A stretch of DNA of 64,000 bases from Stenotrophomonas sp. 24(2023) (GCF_030913365.1 NZ_CP133160.1:806001-870000); one strand, 5' to 3'; positions 35,606-43,282 are shown, counted from the first letter of the stretch. The notes: generated from the sequence alone by a model not told the origin. A program made the numbers and translations.

Positions 35606-36370
35606 ATGCACGCACGCTCCCGCTTTCCCGCCTGGCTGCTGGCCGCCGTCGCGCTCAGCGGCGTTGCCCTGGGCCTGTACGTACGCGACCTGAGCGCCGC
35701 CGCCGGGCTGCCGATTCCCGCGCTGCCCATGCCCTATGGCGGCAGCCTGCTCGACAACGCCCTGGCGGTGCTGGTGGCGGTCGTGCTGGTGGCGGCACTG
35801 CGCCCGCATCGGCTGGCGACAGCCACCGCGCTGGGCCTGGATCGCCACGGCCTGCGCGGGCCGCTGTGGGTACTGCTGGCCAGCACGGCCGCCTGGGTGG
35901 GGCTGGCCGCACTGGGGCGCTTCAACACCACACTGACCCTGCTCGATGCCCTGATGCTGGCGGTGCTGTTCCCCGTGGCCGAGGAACTGCTGTTCCGTGG
36001 CCTGGGCTTCGTCTTCCTGGTGCGTGTGCTGCGCTGGCCATGGTGGCTGGCCGCACTGCCGCAGGCGCTGCTGTTCGGTGCGGTGCACGCGCAGGGCGTC
36101 GGTGGCCTGGACGGCGGTGCGGTGGCCCTGCAGGTGTTCGCGCTGATCGCGCTCGGCGGCTTCGTGTTCGCCTGGCTGGACCACCTGGACGGCGACACGC
36201 TGTGGTGTGGCCTGGTACTGCACGTGTCGATGAACCTGGCCTGGAACGTGTTCAGCGTGCCCGATGCGCAGGCACTGGCCTGGCCGGCCACCTGCCTGCG
36301 GCTGGGCGTCGTGGCGCTGGCGGTCCTGCTGCTGTCGGTGGGCCTGCGCAGGCACCGGCGACCGCTGTAA
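35606..36370 (+). CDS. CPBP-family intramembrane metalloprotease
   Basis: 254 residues from MHARSRFPAW; the frame is open upstream but the N-terminal segment would be low-complexity. About seven hydrophobic segments. The CPBP (Abi/CAAX-like) motifs are EELLFRGLGF near residue 130, FGAVHAQGVGG and LHVSMNLAWN, giving the conserved Glu-Glu, His and Asn/His set. The family includes prenyl-protein proteases and bacteriocin-immunity proteins; no substrate can be inferred here. Sits between an unrelated zinc-ribbon protein and a receiver protein. Confidence 0.85.
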   Translation: MHARSRFPAWLLAAVALSGVALGLYVRDLSAAAGLPIPALPMPYGGSLLDNALAVLVAVVLVAALRPHRLATATALGLDRHGLRGPLWVLLASTAAWVGLAALGRFNTTLTLLDALMLAVLFPVAEELLFRGLGFVFLVRVLRWPWWLAALPQALLFGAVHAQGVGGLDGGAVALQVFALIALGGFVFAWLDHLDGDTLWCGLVLHVSMNLAWNVFSVPDAQALAWPATCLRLGVVALAVLLLSVGLRRHRRPL

Positions 36371-36463
36371 CACGCGGTGCGCAGGGCCTGCACGCGGACC
36401 TCACCGGCCTGCCGCGCATACTTGCGCGCCTTTCGTGCCGGCTGTCAGCGGAGTTGTTGCGTC

Positions 36464-36889
36464 ATGTTGTTGTCCAAGCGCCACGTCGAACCCCGGGTCC
36501 TGCTGATCGAGGACGCCGAAGAAACCCAGGAACTGAGCCGCCTGGCACTGGAAAGCCAGGCCTGCCAGGTGGTGGCGGTCAGCAGCGCCGAAGCCGCGCT
36601 GGGCCTGCTCAATGCCGGCGAACGCTTCGACCTGCTGTTCACCGATGTGCACCTGGGTGGCATCAGTGGCATCGAGGCGGCCAACCGCGTGCGCGAGCAT
36701 CTGCCGCAGCTGCCGATCCTGGTCACCTCGGGCATGGACCAGCACGCGGTGCTGCCGCGCCTGCTGGCCGGCATCCATTTCCTGCCCAAGCCCTATGGCA
36801 TGAGCGAACTGCTGGATGCGATCCGGCTGTGCTTCCGGCATGCGGCCGAGGCCACCCTCGTACCGCCGCCGGCCGCCAGCGCGGCCTGA
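36464..36889 (+). CDS. Single-domain response regulator
   Basis: 141 residues from MLLSKRHVEP. Receiver fold: VLLIEDAEETQ (acidic pair), LLFTDVHLGGISG (phospho-Asp near 60), LVTSGMDQ (switch Ser/Thr region) and FLPKPYGMSEL (Lys). No output domain, so it acts through protein contacts or as a phosphate sink. No histidine kinase is adjacent; the 2-base gap to the esterase gene on the other strand is convergent. The partner kinase is unknown. Confidence 0.85.
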   Translation: MLLSKRHVEPRVLLIEDAEETQELSRLALESQACQVVAVSSAEAALGLLNAGERFDLLFTDVHLGGISGIEAANRVREHLPQLPILVTSGMDQHAVLPRLLAGIHFLPKPYGMSELLDAIRLCFRHAAEATLVPPPAASAA

Positions 36890-36891
36890 CC

Positions 36892-37830
36892 TCAGCCGCT
36901 GCTGTACGGGCCGGTACCCGGGAAGGTCCGCAGCAATGCACGGGTGATCACCGTCGGGTACACGGTGAAGTGGTCCTCGCCTTCGATCACGCTGGTCTCC
37001 ACCGTGATGCCACGGCGCCCGCGCAGCTGCTGGGCGAAATCGCCGTTGTCACGCAGCAGGTCGTTGCGGGTGAAATAGCGCGGGCCCGGCTTGATGGTCT
37101 CGTAGCTGCCCACCGACAGCAGCACCGTGGTCGGCCGGGTGGGCTGCACGGCGGTGTTCTGCAGGCGCGCGACCAGATGGCCATCGAACCACAGCGACGG
37201 GCTGGACAGGATGTAGGTCTGGAACAGGTCCGGCTGCGTGGTCAGTACATAGGCCCCGAACAACCCGCCATAGGAATGGCCCGCGTAGGCACGCCGTGCC
37301 GGATCGGTGCGGTAACGCGCATCGATGCGCGGCAGCACCTGCGTGGCGAGGAAGTCGCGGTAGTGCCCGGCACCGCCGTACTCGACATCGTCGCTGTACT
37401 GCGCCGGGTCGTTGCGCGGCGGGTTGCTGGGCGTGTAGTCGCGCGAACGGCTGGCCTTGGAGGTCAGGCCCTGCTGCGGCGGCAGGCCCACCAGGATGAA
37501 GTCCTCCAGGTTCACCCCGCGCTGGCCGACCATGTTGCGCACGCTGCGCGCCAGCGGGAAGCTGTACAGCGCATCGGTCACGTACAGCACCGGGTAGCGC
37601 TTTTCCGGGTGCAGCGCATAGTCGGCCGGCAAGGCCACCCACACCGGGTAGTCACGCCCGGCCGGGTCATGGATCACCAGCGCCTCGGTATCGGGCAGCA
37701 CCACGCCCGGCGCGGCCGTGGCCGCCTCTGCGGCCTTGCCCGGGCCGCCACTCTGCAGTGGCGAACTGCAACCGGCCAGCAGCACCGCCGCCAGCACCCA
37801 TCCACGCCGTACAACCTGCATCACCATCAT
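36892..37830 (-). CDS. Alpha/beta-hydrolase lipoprotein, esterase D-like
   Basis: 312 residues; GGAG precedes the ATG by about 11 bases. Lipobox LLAGC with Cys21 gives a lipoprotein. Esterase D-type fold: YPVLYVTDALYSF, nucleophile elbow AGHSYGGLF with Ser186, and a C-terminal GEDHFTVYP with the probable catalytic His. Similar proteins hydrolyse siderophore or carbohydrate esters, but the substrate is unknown. It shares layout with the next gene (37853), and the two lie in the same direction 22 bases apart, likely an operon. An older-looking start 33 codons upstream is not supported. Confidence 0.82.
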   Translation of the reverse strand: MMVMQVVRRGWVLAAVLLAGCSSPLQSGGPGKAAEAATAAPGVVLPDTEALVIHDPAGRDYPVWVALPADYALHPEKRYPVLYVTDALYSFPLARSVRNMVGQRGVNLEDFILVGLPPQQGLTSKASRSRDYTPSNPPRNDPAQYSDDVEYGGAGHYRDFLATQVLPRIDARYRTDPARRAYAGHSYGGLFGAYVLTTQPDLFQTYILSSPSLWFDGHLVARLQNTAVQPTRPTTVLLSVGSYETIKPGPRYFTRNDLLRDNGDFAQQLRGRRGITVETSVIEGEDHFTVYPTVITRALLRTFPGTGPYSSG

Positions 37831-37852
37831 TGTTCCTGTCTCCTGCAACCGC

Positions 37853-38713
37853 TCAGTGCGTGCCGGCATCGGCCGGTACAAACAGCGTGCGCAGTGCCTG
37901 CAGCGCCGCCGGGTGGTAGATCGTCGCATGGGTTTCCTGCGGCAGCGCCAGATGGTTCACCGCCACGGCAGGGGCATCGGCACGCAGGCCGGCCACGAAC
38001 TGCCCGGCCGCACGCGCCAGTTCCGGCTGGCCGCTGCTGGCGATGAACACCTGCGGATGCACGCGGGCAATCGCCGGCGCCGCCTCGCCGAGCTCGGCCA
38101 GCGCCCTGCCACGGTTCCACCACAGGCTCGGGTCCAGCGCGATGTAGCTCTGGAACAGGCCTGGTTCGTGCAGCAGCGTATCGAGCACGAACAGCCCGGC
38201 CAGCGATTCACCGATGATGGCGCGCTCCTCGGTGATGGGATAGCGCTGCTGCACCTGCGGCATCAGTTCGTCACGCAGGAAACGGCGGTAGGCCGCCGCA
38301 CCGCCCACGCGCGGCGCGATCCTGCGGTCTTCGGGGTCATCGGTCGGGCCGGTCATGTCGCGGCGGCGCTCGGTGTTCTCGATGCCCACCAGCAGGAACG
38401 GGCGCATGCTGCCATTGGCCGACAACACCTGCACCAGGCCCGCCACGTGCAGGAAATCCTCCGCGGTGCCACCGTCGGGCATGTACAGCACCGGCAGCGG
38501 CGCATCGGCGGCCAGGCCCCACGGCTGCGGGCGGTACACATTGATGCGACGCGTTTCCCCCAGCACCTTCGATGCCACGGTGAAGGTCTGGCCGATCACC
38601 AGCGGGGTGGCAGCAGGTGCCGCCACTGCCGTCGTCGTGGTCGCAGCAGGGGCCGCAGGCGCGGCCGTCGCCAGCACGGGAAGCAGCAGCAATGGCAACA
38701 ACGGCAGACGCAT
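37853..38713 (-). CDS. Alpha/beta-hydrolase, putative secreted esterase
   Basis: 286 residues from MRLPLLPLLLLPVLATA (signal peptide, followed by an Ala/Thr-rich stretch). Fold motifs: LPVLYMPDGGT, the nucleophile elbow IIGESLAGLF with Ser170, and a C-terminal HATIYHPAALQAL with the putative catalytic His. Closest in kind to siderophore-ester hydrolases (Fes/IroE-like), but the substrate cannot be stated. Upstream partner of the lipoprotein esterase at 36892; divergent from the hydrolase gene at 38852. Confidence 0.82.
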   Translation of the reverse strand: MRLPLLPLLLLPVLATAAPAAPAATTTTAVAAPAATPLVIGQTFTVASKVLGETRRINVYRPQPWGLAADAPLPVLYMPDGGTAEDFLHVAGLVQVLSANGSMRPFLLVGIENTERRRDMTGPTDDPEDRRIAPRVGGAAAYRRFLRDELMPQVQQRYPITEERAIIGESLAGLFVLDTLLHEPGLFQSYIALDPSLWWNRGRALAELGEAAPAIARVHPQVFIASSGQPELARAAGQFVAGLRADAPAVAVNHLALPQETHATIYHPAALQALRTLFVPADAGTH

Positions 38714-38851
38714 CGGACACAGCCCTGTGTGGAAACCAGCAAGCATAGCGGGATGCAGGATCCGGCAGCAGTGCCAGGTGGCACGGCGATGGTGTGTTGC
38801 AGCGCGGAAGCCACAGCGGCATCCACCGGCTATGCTCGCGCCGACGCCCTC

Positions 38852-39961
38852 ATGAATGTGCTGCCCATGCGTACCTCGCCCCTGCGCCCGCTGGCCCTGG
38901 CGCTGCTGCTGTCATTGCCCGGCGCACCGCTGGCCGCACGCACGCCGGCACCGCCAGCACCCCGCGTGCAGACCGGTGACCTGCAAGGCGCACCGTGGCG
39001 CATCGACATGCCGGCCCACTGGAACGGCGAGCTGGTGATGATCGCGCACGGCTTCGAACCCAGCGGCGTGCCACGCCAGACACCGTGGCCTGCCGACCAG
39101 GCGACGCCTGCCCTGCTGGCGGCCGGCTATGCCGTCGCCCAGAGCGGCTATGCCCGGCAGGGCTGGGCGGTCGCCGATGGCATTGCCGATACCGATCGCC
39201 TGCGCGCCCATTTCATCGCCACGCACCCGCGGACGCACAAGACCTGGATCATCGGCTACTCGATGGGCGGCGCCATCGCCATCGGCAGCCTGGAACGCCT
39301 GCCACGGCACTATGACGGCGGCGTCGCGCTGTGCGGGGCCAACCTGCCCGGCCTGACCATCGCCGGGGAAGTGCTCACCACCACCGTCGCGTTCGATTAC
39401 TTTTTCCCCGACACCCCCGGCCTGCCACCGGAAGGCCTGGCCTCACCCCACGCCGCGCCGGTGCCGCAGGGCGAGATGTACCAGGCCATCGACCGTGCGT
39501 TGCAGGCCAGGCCGGACGTCGCACGCCTGCTGGCCACCCGGCTGCAGGTGCAGGAAGACCAGCTGGCCGGTGCCATCAGCCTGCATGCGCTGGTGCTGCG
39601 TGAACTCTCCCAGCGCGTGGGCGGACGCGCGGCAGGCAACCTGGACACGGTCTACACGGGGTTCGGCGATGACGCCGCGTTCAACGCCGGGGTGAAGCGC
39701 TATGCCGCCGATCCCGCCGCGACAACCACCGCACGGCAGACGCTGGACCTGACCGGCGCCCTTCGGCGCCCCCTGGTCCTGCAGTTCAACCACGCCGACC
39801 CGTCCATTCCCGCGCGCTTCGAACCTGTCTACCCGCAGTTGGCAGCGGCTGCCGGTGCCACACCCGCGCCCCGGCGATTGCCCTCGGCCGGCGAAGGGCA
39901 TTGCGGGTTCTCCAGCGAACAGGTCGTGGCCGCCCTGCAGGCGGTGGCAACGATGCGCTGA
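38852..39961 (+). CDS. Alpha/beta-hydrolase, secreted
   Basis: 369 residues; a start at 38867 (MRTSPLRPLALALLLSL) would give the cleaner signal peptide and is equally possible. Elements of the fold: ELVMIAHGFEPSGVP (oxyanion-forming HG), YAVAQSGYARQGWAV, nucleophile elbow IIGYSMGGAIA, and a C-terminal GEGHCGFSSEQ with the catalytic His. It resembles secreted hydrolases of the poly-hydroxyalkanoate or lipase kind only in general. Divergent from the two esterases with a 138-base gap that must hold both promoters. Confidence 0.8.
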   Translation: MNVLPMRTSPLRPLALALLLSLPGAPLAARTPAPPAPRVQTGDLQGAPWRIDMPAHWNGELVMIAHGFEPSGVPRQTPWPADQATPALLAAGYAVAQSGYARQGWAVADGIADTDRLRAHFIATHPRTHKTWIIGYSMGGAIAIGSLERLPRHYDGGVALCGANLPGLTIAGEVLTTTVAFDYFFPDTPGLPPEGLASPHAAPVPQGEMYQAIDRALQARPDVARLLATRLQVQEDQLAGAISLHALVLRELSQRVGGRAAGNLDTVYTGFGDDAAFNAGVKRYAADPAATTTARQTLDLTGALRRPLVLQFNHADPSIPARFEPVYPQLAAAAGATPAPRRLPSAGEGHCGFSSEQVVAALQAVATMR

Positions 39962-39977
39962 ACGCCGCGCACCGGCC

Positions 39978-40523
39978 TCACTGCGCCTGAAGGCAGCGTG
40001 CGTGGCGCTGCTGCTGCCGCTGCCAGACCCCCCAGCACACCGTGTTGGGTTTGCCCTGCACCTGCGTTGAGCAGTCGTAGCCGCCCGCACGCCGCCACAG
40101 CAACAGCGCGTCACAGGCCTGCCGGTAGTCGCCCTGCAGCAGGTGCCGGCGCATGGAAGAGTTGCGCCAGTTGCCGATGCCGTACTGGTAGAGGAAATCC
40201 ACGTAGACGTCGTATTCGTCCTGGCTCAGCGCAACACCCGGCAGCGAAGCCCGGAACTGCTGCTCTTCGCCGGCCAGGTGGGCCTGCACCGTGCGCAGCG
40301 CGCGCACCGGCGTGGTGCGGTCGCCGATCGCCACCGGCGTGCCATCCTCGCGGAACGTGGAGCCGAACCCGTAGGTGGGGCGGTCATTGCGCGTCGGTAC
40401 CACCGCGGTATCGGTATAGCCTTCGTGCTCGACGATGGCGATGAGCCCGGCGGCACTGAGCACCAGCGCCGCTGCCAGGCGCCGGACCGGCAGGCCCCGC
40501 ACCGCTGGCGCCGCGCCGCTCAT
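39978..40523 (-). CDS. Phage-type lysozyme (GH24) with SAR signal-anchor, endolysin
   Basis: 181 residues from MSGAAPAVRG. An N-terminal hydrophobic stretch (RLAAALVLSAAGLIAI) immediately precedes the catalytic-region EHEGYTDTA (Glu34), the layout of SAR endolysins. PTYGFGST, TPVRALRTVQAHL, YVDFLYQYGIGNW and a C-terminal VCWGVW match the pyocin/phage GH24 family. It cuts peptidoglycan after release from the membrane. ATG overlaps the stop of the holin-like gene (ATGA). A longer N-terminus is possible but would start inside the holin gene. Confidence 0.85.
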   Translation of the reverse strand: MSGAAPAVRGLPVRRLAAALVLSAAGLIAIVEHEGYTDTAVVPTRNDRPTYGFGSTFREDGTPVAIGDRTTPVRALRTVQAHLAGEEQQFRASLPGVALSQDEYDVYVDFLYQYGIGNWRNSSMRRHLLQGDYRQACDALLLWRRAGGYDCSTQVQGKPNTVCWGVWQRQQQRHARCLQAQ

Positions 40524-40717
40524 GGCCGCACCTTCTGCCGCCATTCGCGGACCCAGCGCCACCCCAGGTAGCTGATCTGCGCAGCCAGATAGATGATGGT
40601 CAGCACCACCACCAGCCGGTCCAGGTTGATGCCAGCGGCCACCGCGCCGGCGACCGTGACCGGGGGAGCAGCCTTCGCCGCCGCAGCACCAACGGTGCTG
40701 AAGATTTCTTGTTTCAT
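40520..40717 (-). CDS. Small holin-like membrane protein
   Basis: 65 residues, one membrane helix (about 31-50, LDRLVVVLTIIYLAAQISYL) and a charged C-terminus (RWVREWRQKVRP). No holin motif can be proved from such a small protein; the call rests on size, topology and ATGA coupling to the lysozyme. With a SAR endolysin, a small holin (pinholin type) that only collapses the membrane potential would suffice. No Rz/Rz1 spanin pair is visible after the lysozyme. Confidence 0.7.
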   Translation of the reverse strand: MKQEIFSTVGAAAAKAAPPVTVAGAVAAGINLDRLVVVLTIIYLAAQISYLGWRWVREWRQKVRP

Positions 40718-40824
40718 GGGGTATGTGCTCGGTAGAGGCTGCTGGCCACGGGCCGCAGCCGGGGACGATGGCCGGGGTCACCGCCCGCGGCGGCGTGCAT
40801 CTGCACACAGCGCGGGCGTCGGCC

Positions 40825-40851
40825 AAAAAAAAGCCCCGCAGGCTGCGGGGC
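40825..40851 (-). terminator. Leftward intrinsic terminator 1 between the 41009 gene and the holin
   Basis: On the minus strand, GCCCCGCAGCCTGCGGGGC is followed by eight T. The stem is at 40833-40851 and the T tract at 40825-40832. It stands between the regulatory genes and the lysis genes, where lambda-like phages place a terminator that an antiterminator overcomes. Confidence 0.85.
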
Positions 40852-40893
40852 GGACGACAACGACAATGGCGGCAGCGCCATCGCGTGGACAAC

Positions 40894-40920
40894 AAAAAAG
40901 CCCCCGGGAGCACCGGGGGC
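40894..40920 (-). terminator. Leftward intrinsic terminator 2 between the 41009 gene and the holin
   Basis: On the minus strand GCCCCCGGTGCTCCCGGGGGC is followed by TTTTTT. Stem 40900-40920, T tract 40894-40899. Second terminator in tandem with the one at 40825-40851. Confidence 0.85.
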
Positions 40921-41008
40921 TTCTATGTCATCGTGGTAGTCAATCTACGCAGGGGGTGTGCACCTGTCAACGCGATCCGGCCGCTGTGGCGTCCCCAGGA
41001 AGGCGACG

Positions 41009-41437
41009 TCACGCCGCCTGGGCGATGCCCTCCAGCCACCCCCTCACGCGCTGGAAGCCCAGCTCGACCAGGCTCAGGTAATGGCGGTTGGACACCGGGC
41101 GATGCCCGGCGTTGGCCAGCAGCAGGTTGGCCGTTTCAAAGCGTTCGATCTTGCGGCGGCCACGCCCGCAGTAATAGCCGCGCAGCGCGCAGGCCATGGC
41201 CGGGGTATCGCGTGCGATCGCCGCCACGATGTCTTCCATCTGCTGGGCCAGCATATCGGTTTCCACCGGCTTGTAGCCCTGTCCGCGGCCGGGCATGTGC
41301 CCGCCGTTGTCGATCAGCACGGCCAGCAGGCTGCGCGACTGGAAGCCCAGGTATTCGCAGTCACGGTGCAGGGCGAACGCTTCCCCCCAGTGTTCCAGGC
41401 GCGAACGGACATATTCGGCGAAGGTATCAAGCTGCAT
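41009..41437 (-). CDS. Phage-like regulatory protein, possible late-gene antiterminator
   Basis: 142 residues from MQLDTFAEYV, whose ATG has GGAGG about 8 bases upstream; a start at 41512 overlaps the preceding gene by 4 bases but lacks a ribosome-binding site. The best-preserved part is a C-terminal CALRGYYCGRGRRKIERFE then NRHYLSLVELGFQRVRGWL, helix-rich and like small phage late regulators (Q or ArpU-type), which is only suggestive. It is followed by two terminators and then the lysis genes, an arrangement expected for an antiterminator. I cannot name its family. Confidence 0.5.
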   Translation of the reverse strand: MQLDTFAEYVRSRLEHWGEAFALHRDCEYLGFQSRSLLAVLIDNGGHMPGRGQGYKPVETDMLAQQMEDIVAAIARDTPAMACALRGYYCGRGRRKIERFETANLLLANAGHRPVSNRHYLSLVELGFQRVRGWLEGIAQAA

Positions 41438-41508
41438 GGCAAAGGCCTCCTGGGCAGGACGAGGGAGCACCGGCGCGGTAACGCCGGGGGCAACGGAGCG
41501 GGACGGGG

Positions 41509-41769
41509 TCATGGGGAAGACGGCGGCCGGACGGCAGGCGGCGATGGCGCGGGGCCGAACACATCCGGCCGCAGTTCCTCGCGGGCAACCGCGCCGGCGG
41601 TTTCCAGTTCAATGCGACGGCACAGGCGCGCACCGGGCAGCTTGTGGCCGCGGGCGATCAGGTAGAGGGTGCGCGGCGCGCAGCCGGTACGGCCGGCAAC
41701 ACGGCGCAGGACGGGACAGCTGGGGGTGCCATAGCCCCCTTGTGAAATGGCGTAGTCGATGAGGTTCAT
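41509..41769 (-). CDS. Cro/YdaS-like phage transcriptional regulator
   Basis: 86 residues. MNLIDYAISQGG leads into a helix-turn-helix (LRRVAGRTGCAPRTLYLIARG) and ends with IELETAGAVAREELRPDVF, the ELT/GAV-RPD ending of YdaS/Cro-type regulators. It is transcribed divergently from the CI-like gene at 41854, with 84 bases between the starts, so they share operators. First gene of the leftward operon that leads to the lysis genes. Confidence 0.8.
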   Translation of the reverse strand: MNLIDYAISQGGYGTPSCPVLRRVAGRTGCAPRTLYLIARGHKLPGARLCRRIELETAGAVAREELRPDVFGPAPSPPAVRPPSSP

Positions 41770-41777
41770 GGCTCCAC

Positions 41778-41836
41778 ATTACCGTTACGGTTATATGAAG
41801 TCAATACCGTTTTGGTCATTTGCTGGAATGGTAATG
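41778..41836. promoter_or_regulatory. Operators between the Cro-like and CI-like genes
   Basis: Three related sites: ATTACCGTTACGGTTAT (41778-41794), AATACCGTTTTGGTCATT (41803-41820) and GGAATGGTAATG (41825-41836, reverse reading CATTACC). The first is a near-perfect ACCG-TTA-CGGT inverted repeat. On the minus strand TTGACT and, 17 bases later, TAATGT make a plausible promoter for the leftward operon that overlaps sites 1 and 2. Confidence 0.6.
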
Positions 41837-41853
41837 CGCGCCACCATCTACCC

Positions 41854-42360
41854 ATGGACGCCAGCACCGCCCGCACCCAGAACATGCGCCTCCGTGTCGC
41901 CGCCGCCGGCGGCCCGGCCGAATGGGCACGCCTGTACGGCGGCAGCCGCTGGGCGCAGCCCCAGGTCAGCCAATGGATTTCAGAGACCAACCCCAAGAGC
42001 ATCGGCCATCGCCTCGCACGCGATCTCGAAGCGGCCATGCACCTTGCCCACGGCACACTGGACCGTTCCGAAAACGGTGACGAGATGTCGTTTCCGTCTC
42101 AGCCTGCGGGATTGGATTTCGAGAAGATAAGCGCTGCGGTCAAGGTGCTTTCGCACTACCTGGAACTGGTTGGCGATCCACTGGAATGGATCTACGACCC
42201 GGTACTTCTGGAGACCGCCTACCTGGTCGTGGACCAGTTCGGCGAGCCTGCAGCGCCGGACAACGTCCTCGACATGACCAAGCTTCTCGCAAAACGGATC
42301 AGGGGGACGAAGGATGACGCAGACACGGCTCGAGGAACTCGCACAGCGGTTGGCCGCTAG
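41854..42360 (+). CDS. CI-like phage repressor, short form without peptidase domain
   Basis: 168 residues from MDASTARTQN. An N-terminal HTH region (LYGGSRWAQPQVSQWISETNP, SIGHRLARDLEAAM) resembles phage repressors. The rest (about 75-168) has no LexA/S24 Ser-Lys autoprotease motif, so RecA-driven self-cleavage is not expected. Divergent from the Cro-like gene over shared operators. The next gene overlaps its 3' end by 47 bases. It would keep the leftward lysis operon shut. Confidence 0.7.
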   Translation: MDASTARTQNMRLRVAAAGGPAEWARLYGGSRWAQPQVSQWISETNPKSIGHRLARDLEAAMHLAHGTLDRSENGDEMSFPSQPAGLDFEKISAAVKVLSHYLELVGDPLEWIYDPVLLETAYLVVDQFGEPAAPDNVLDMTKLLAKRIRGTKDDADTARGTRTAVGR

Positions 42361-42676
42361 GACCCAGGAGCTGCGCTCCGGGCGCAGCACGCGGCCTGCC
42401 CTGCGCGGTGTTGCCGAAGCACCTGCCAGGGCACCACACCGCATGGATGCGATCATGCGCGAATGGCATTGCCGCATGATCCGCAATGTACGACGACGCT
42501 GGGGCGAACCGATGCAGCACCTGATCGACCAGGCCTGCTGCGGCGTGAGCGATATCGAGCAGCTTCCGGATGAGGGGCTGATCCAGCTGCACAAGGACAT
42601 GGAGCGTGCGGAAGAGTGCATCCGCGAAGGCATCTCCTTCCACGATGCGGGCCTGCTGCGCGGGCATTTCAGCTGA
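42314..42676 (+). CDS. Small protein of unknown function after the CI-like gene
   Basis: 120 residues, rich in Arg and Glu, no signal or membrane segment. Features: MREWHCRMIRNVRRRWG and DIEQLPDEGLIQLHKDMERAEECIREGISF (helical, acidic C-terminus). It overlaps the CI-like gene by 47 bases in another frame and is likely co-transcribed with it. I do not recognise a family; a repressor partner or antirepressor is possible only by position. Confidence 0.6.
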   Translation: MTQTRLEELAQRLAARTQELRSGRSTRPALRGVAEAPARAPHRMDAIMREWHCRMIRNVRRRWGEPMQHLIDQACCGVSDIEQLPDEGLIQLHKDMERAEECIREGISFHDAGLLRGHFS

Positions 42677-42723
42677 GGCCGCGCGCCGGACCCGCCCCTG
42701 CGGCCATGTCCGGCGGCCAGAAT

Positions 42724-42788
42724 ATTACCTTAAAGCGAATATTTTTTATTAAAAAGGTAATGGAATGGGTGCACCCGAGGGTGCGCCC
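42724..42788. repeat. AT-rich hairpin and GC hairpin at the end of the phage-like cassette
   Basis: ATTACCTT (42724-42731) and AAGGTAAT (42754-42761) enclose a run of A and T with TTTTTT, unusual in this GC-rich DNA; right after it is the palindrome GGGTGCACCC (42767-42776) pairing with GGGTGCGCCC (42779-42788). The region lies between two convergent genes, so it may be a bidirectional terminator. The ATTACC/GGTAAT arms resemble the operators at 41778-41836. Confidence 0.55.
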
Positions 42789-42795
42789 AATCCGA

Positions 42796-43176
42796 TCAGC
42801 CCAGCAGATGCACGCCACATAGCTTGTTGCCGTCGGGATCGCGCACATAGGCCAGGTACAACCGGCGCCCCGGCGCAGCGCGCACACCCGGCGGGTCTTC
42901 AATGGCCGTGCCCCCCTGGTCCACCGCAGCCTGTTGCCAGGCATCGACCTGCTGTGGCGTGGCGATGGTGAAACCGATGGTGCCACCGTTGGCATGGCAG
43001 GCCTGCTGGCCATCGATGGGCAACGTCACCACGAACATGCGGCCCTCCTTGATGTAGACCAAGCGCCCCTTCTCATCAACGGTACCGGCTGGCCCGCCCA
43101 GCGTGGCGAACAGTGCGTCATAGAAGCGGCGCGAACGCTCCAGGTCATTGGACCCCACGACAACGTGGCTGAACAT
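42796..43176 (-). CDS. VOC-family (glyoxalase/bleomycin-resistance-like) protein
   Basis: 126 residues. One VOC domain: MFSHVVVGSNDLERSRRFYDALF with a metal-ligand His at position 4, and a C-terminal RDPDGNKLCGVHLLG. It could be a small dioxygenase, lyase or resistance-type protein; the second half keeps the typical YVRDPDGN motif. Not obviously linked to the phage-like genes. The 157-base gap after it, before tRNA-Lys, holds only a terminator. Confidence 0.85.
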   Translation of the reverse strand: MFSHVVVGSNDLERSRRFYDALFATLGGPAGTVDEKGRLVYIKEGRMFVVTLPIDGQQACHANGGTIGFTIATPQQVDAWQQAAVDQGGTAIEDPPGVRAAPGRRLYLAYVRDPDGNKLCGVHLLG

Positions 43177-43282
43177 GTGCTGCCCTCTCCCTCACTGGTG
43201 GACGCTGGAGTATGCGACGGGCAATACGGGGGGACAAATGCAGATGCAGGCGGTGAGCCGTTGCCAGCCGGCGCGCGGGCAC

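Noticed and set aside
41438..41512. Start of the 41009 gene at 41512, overlapping the Cro-like gene by 4 bases
   Set aside because: No ribosome-binding site there; the ATG at 41437 has GGAGG at a good distance. Coupling remains possible, so the choice is not certain.
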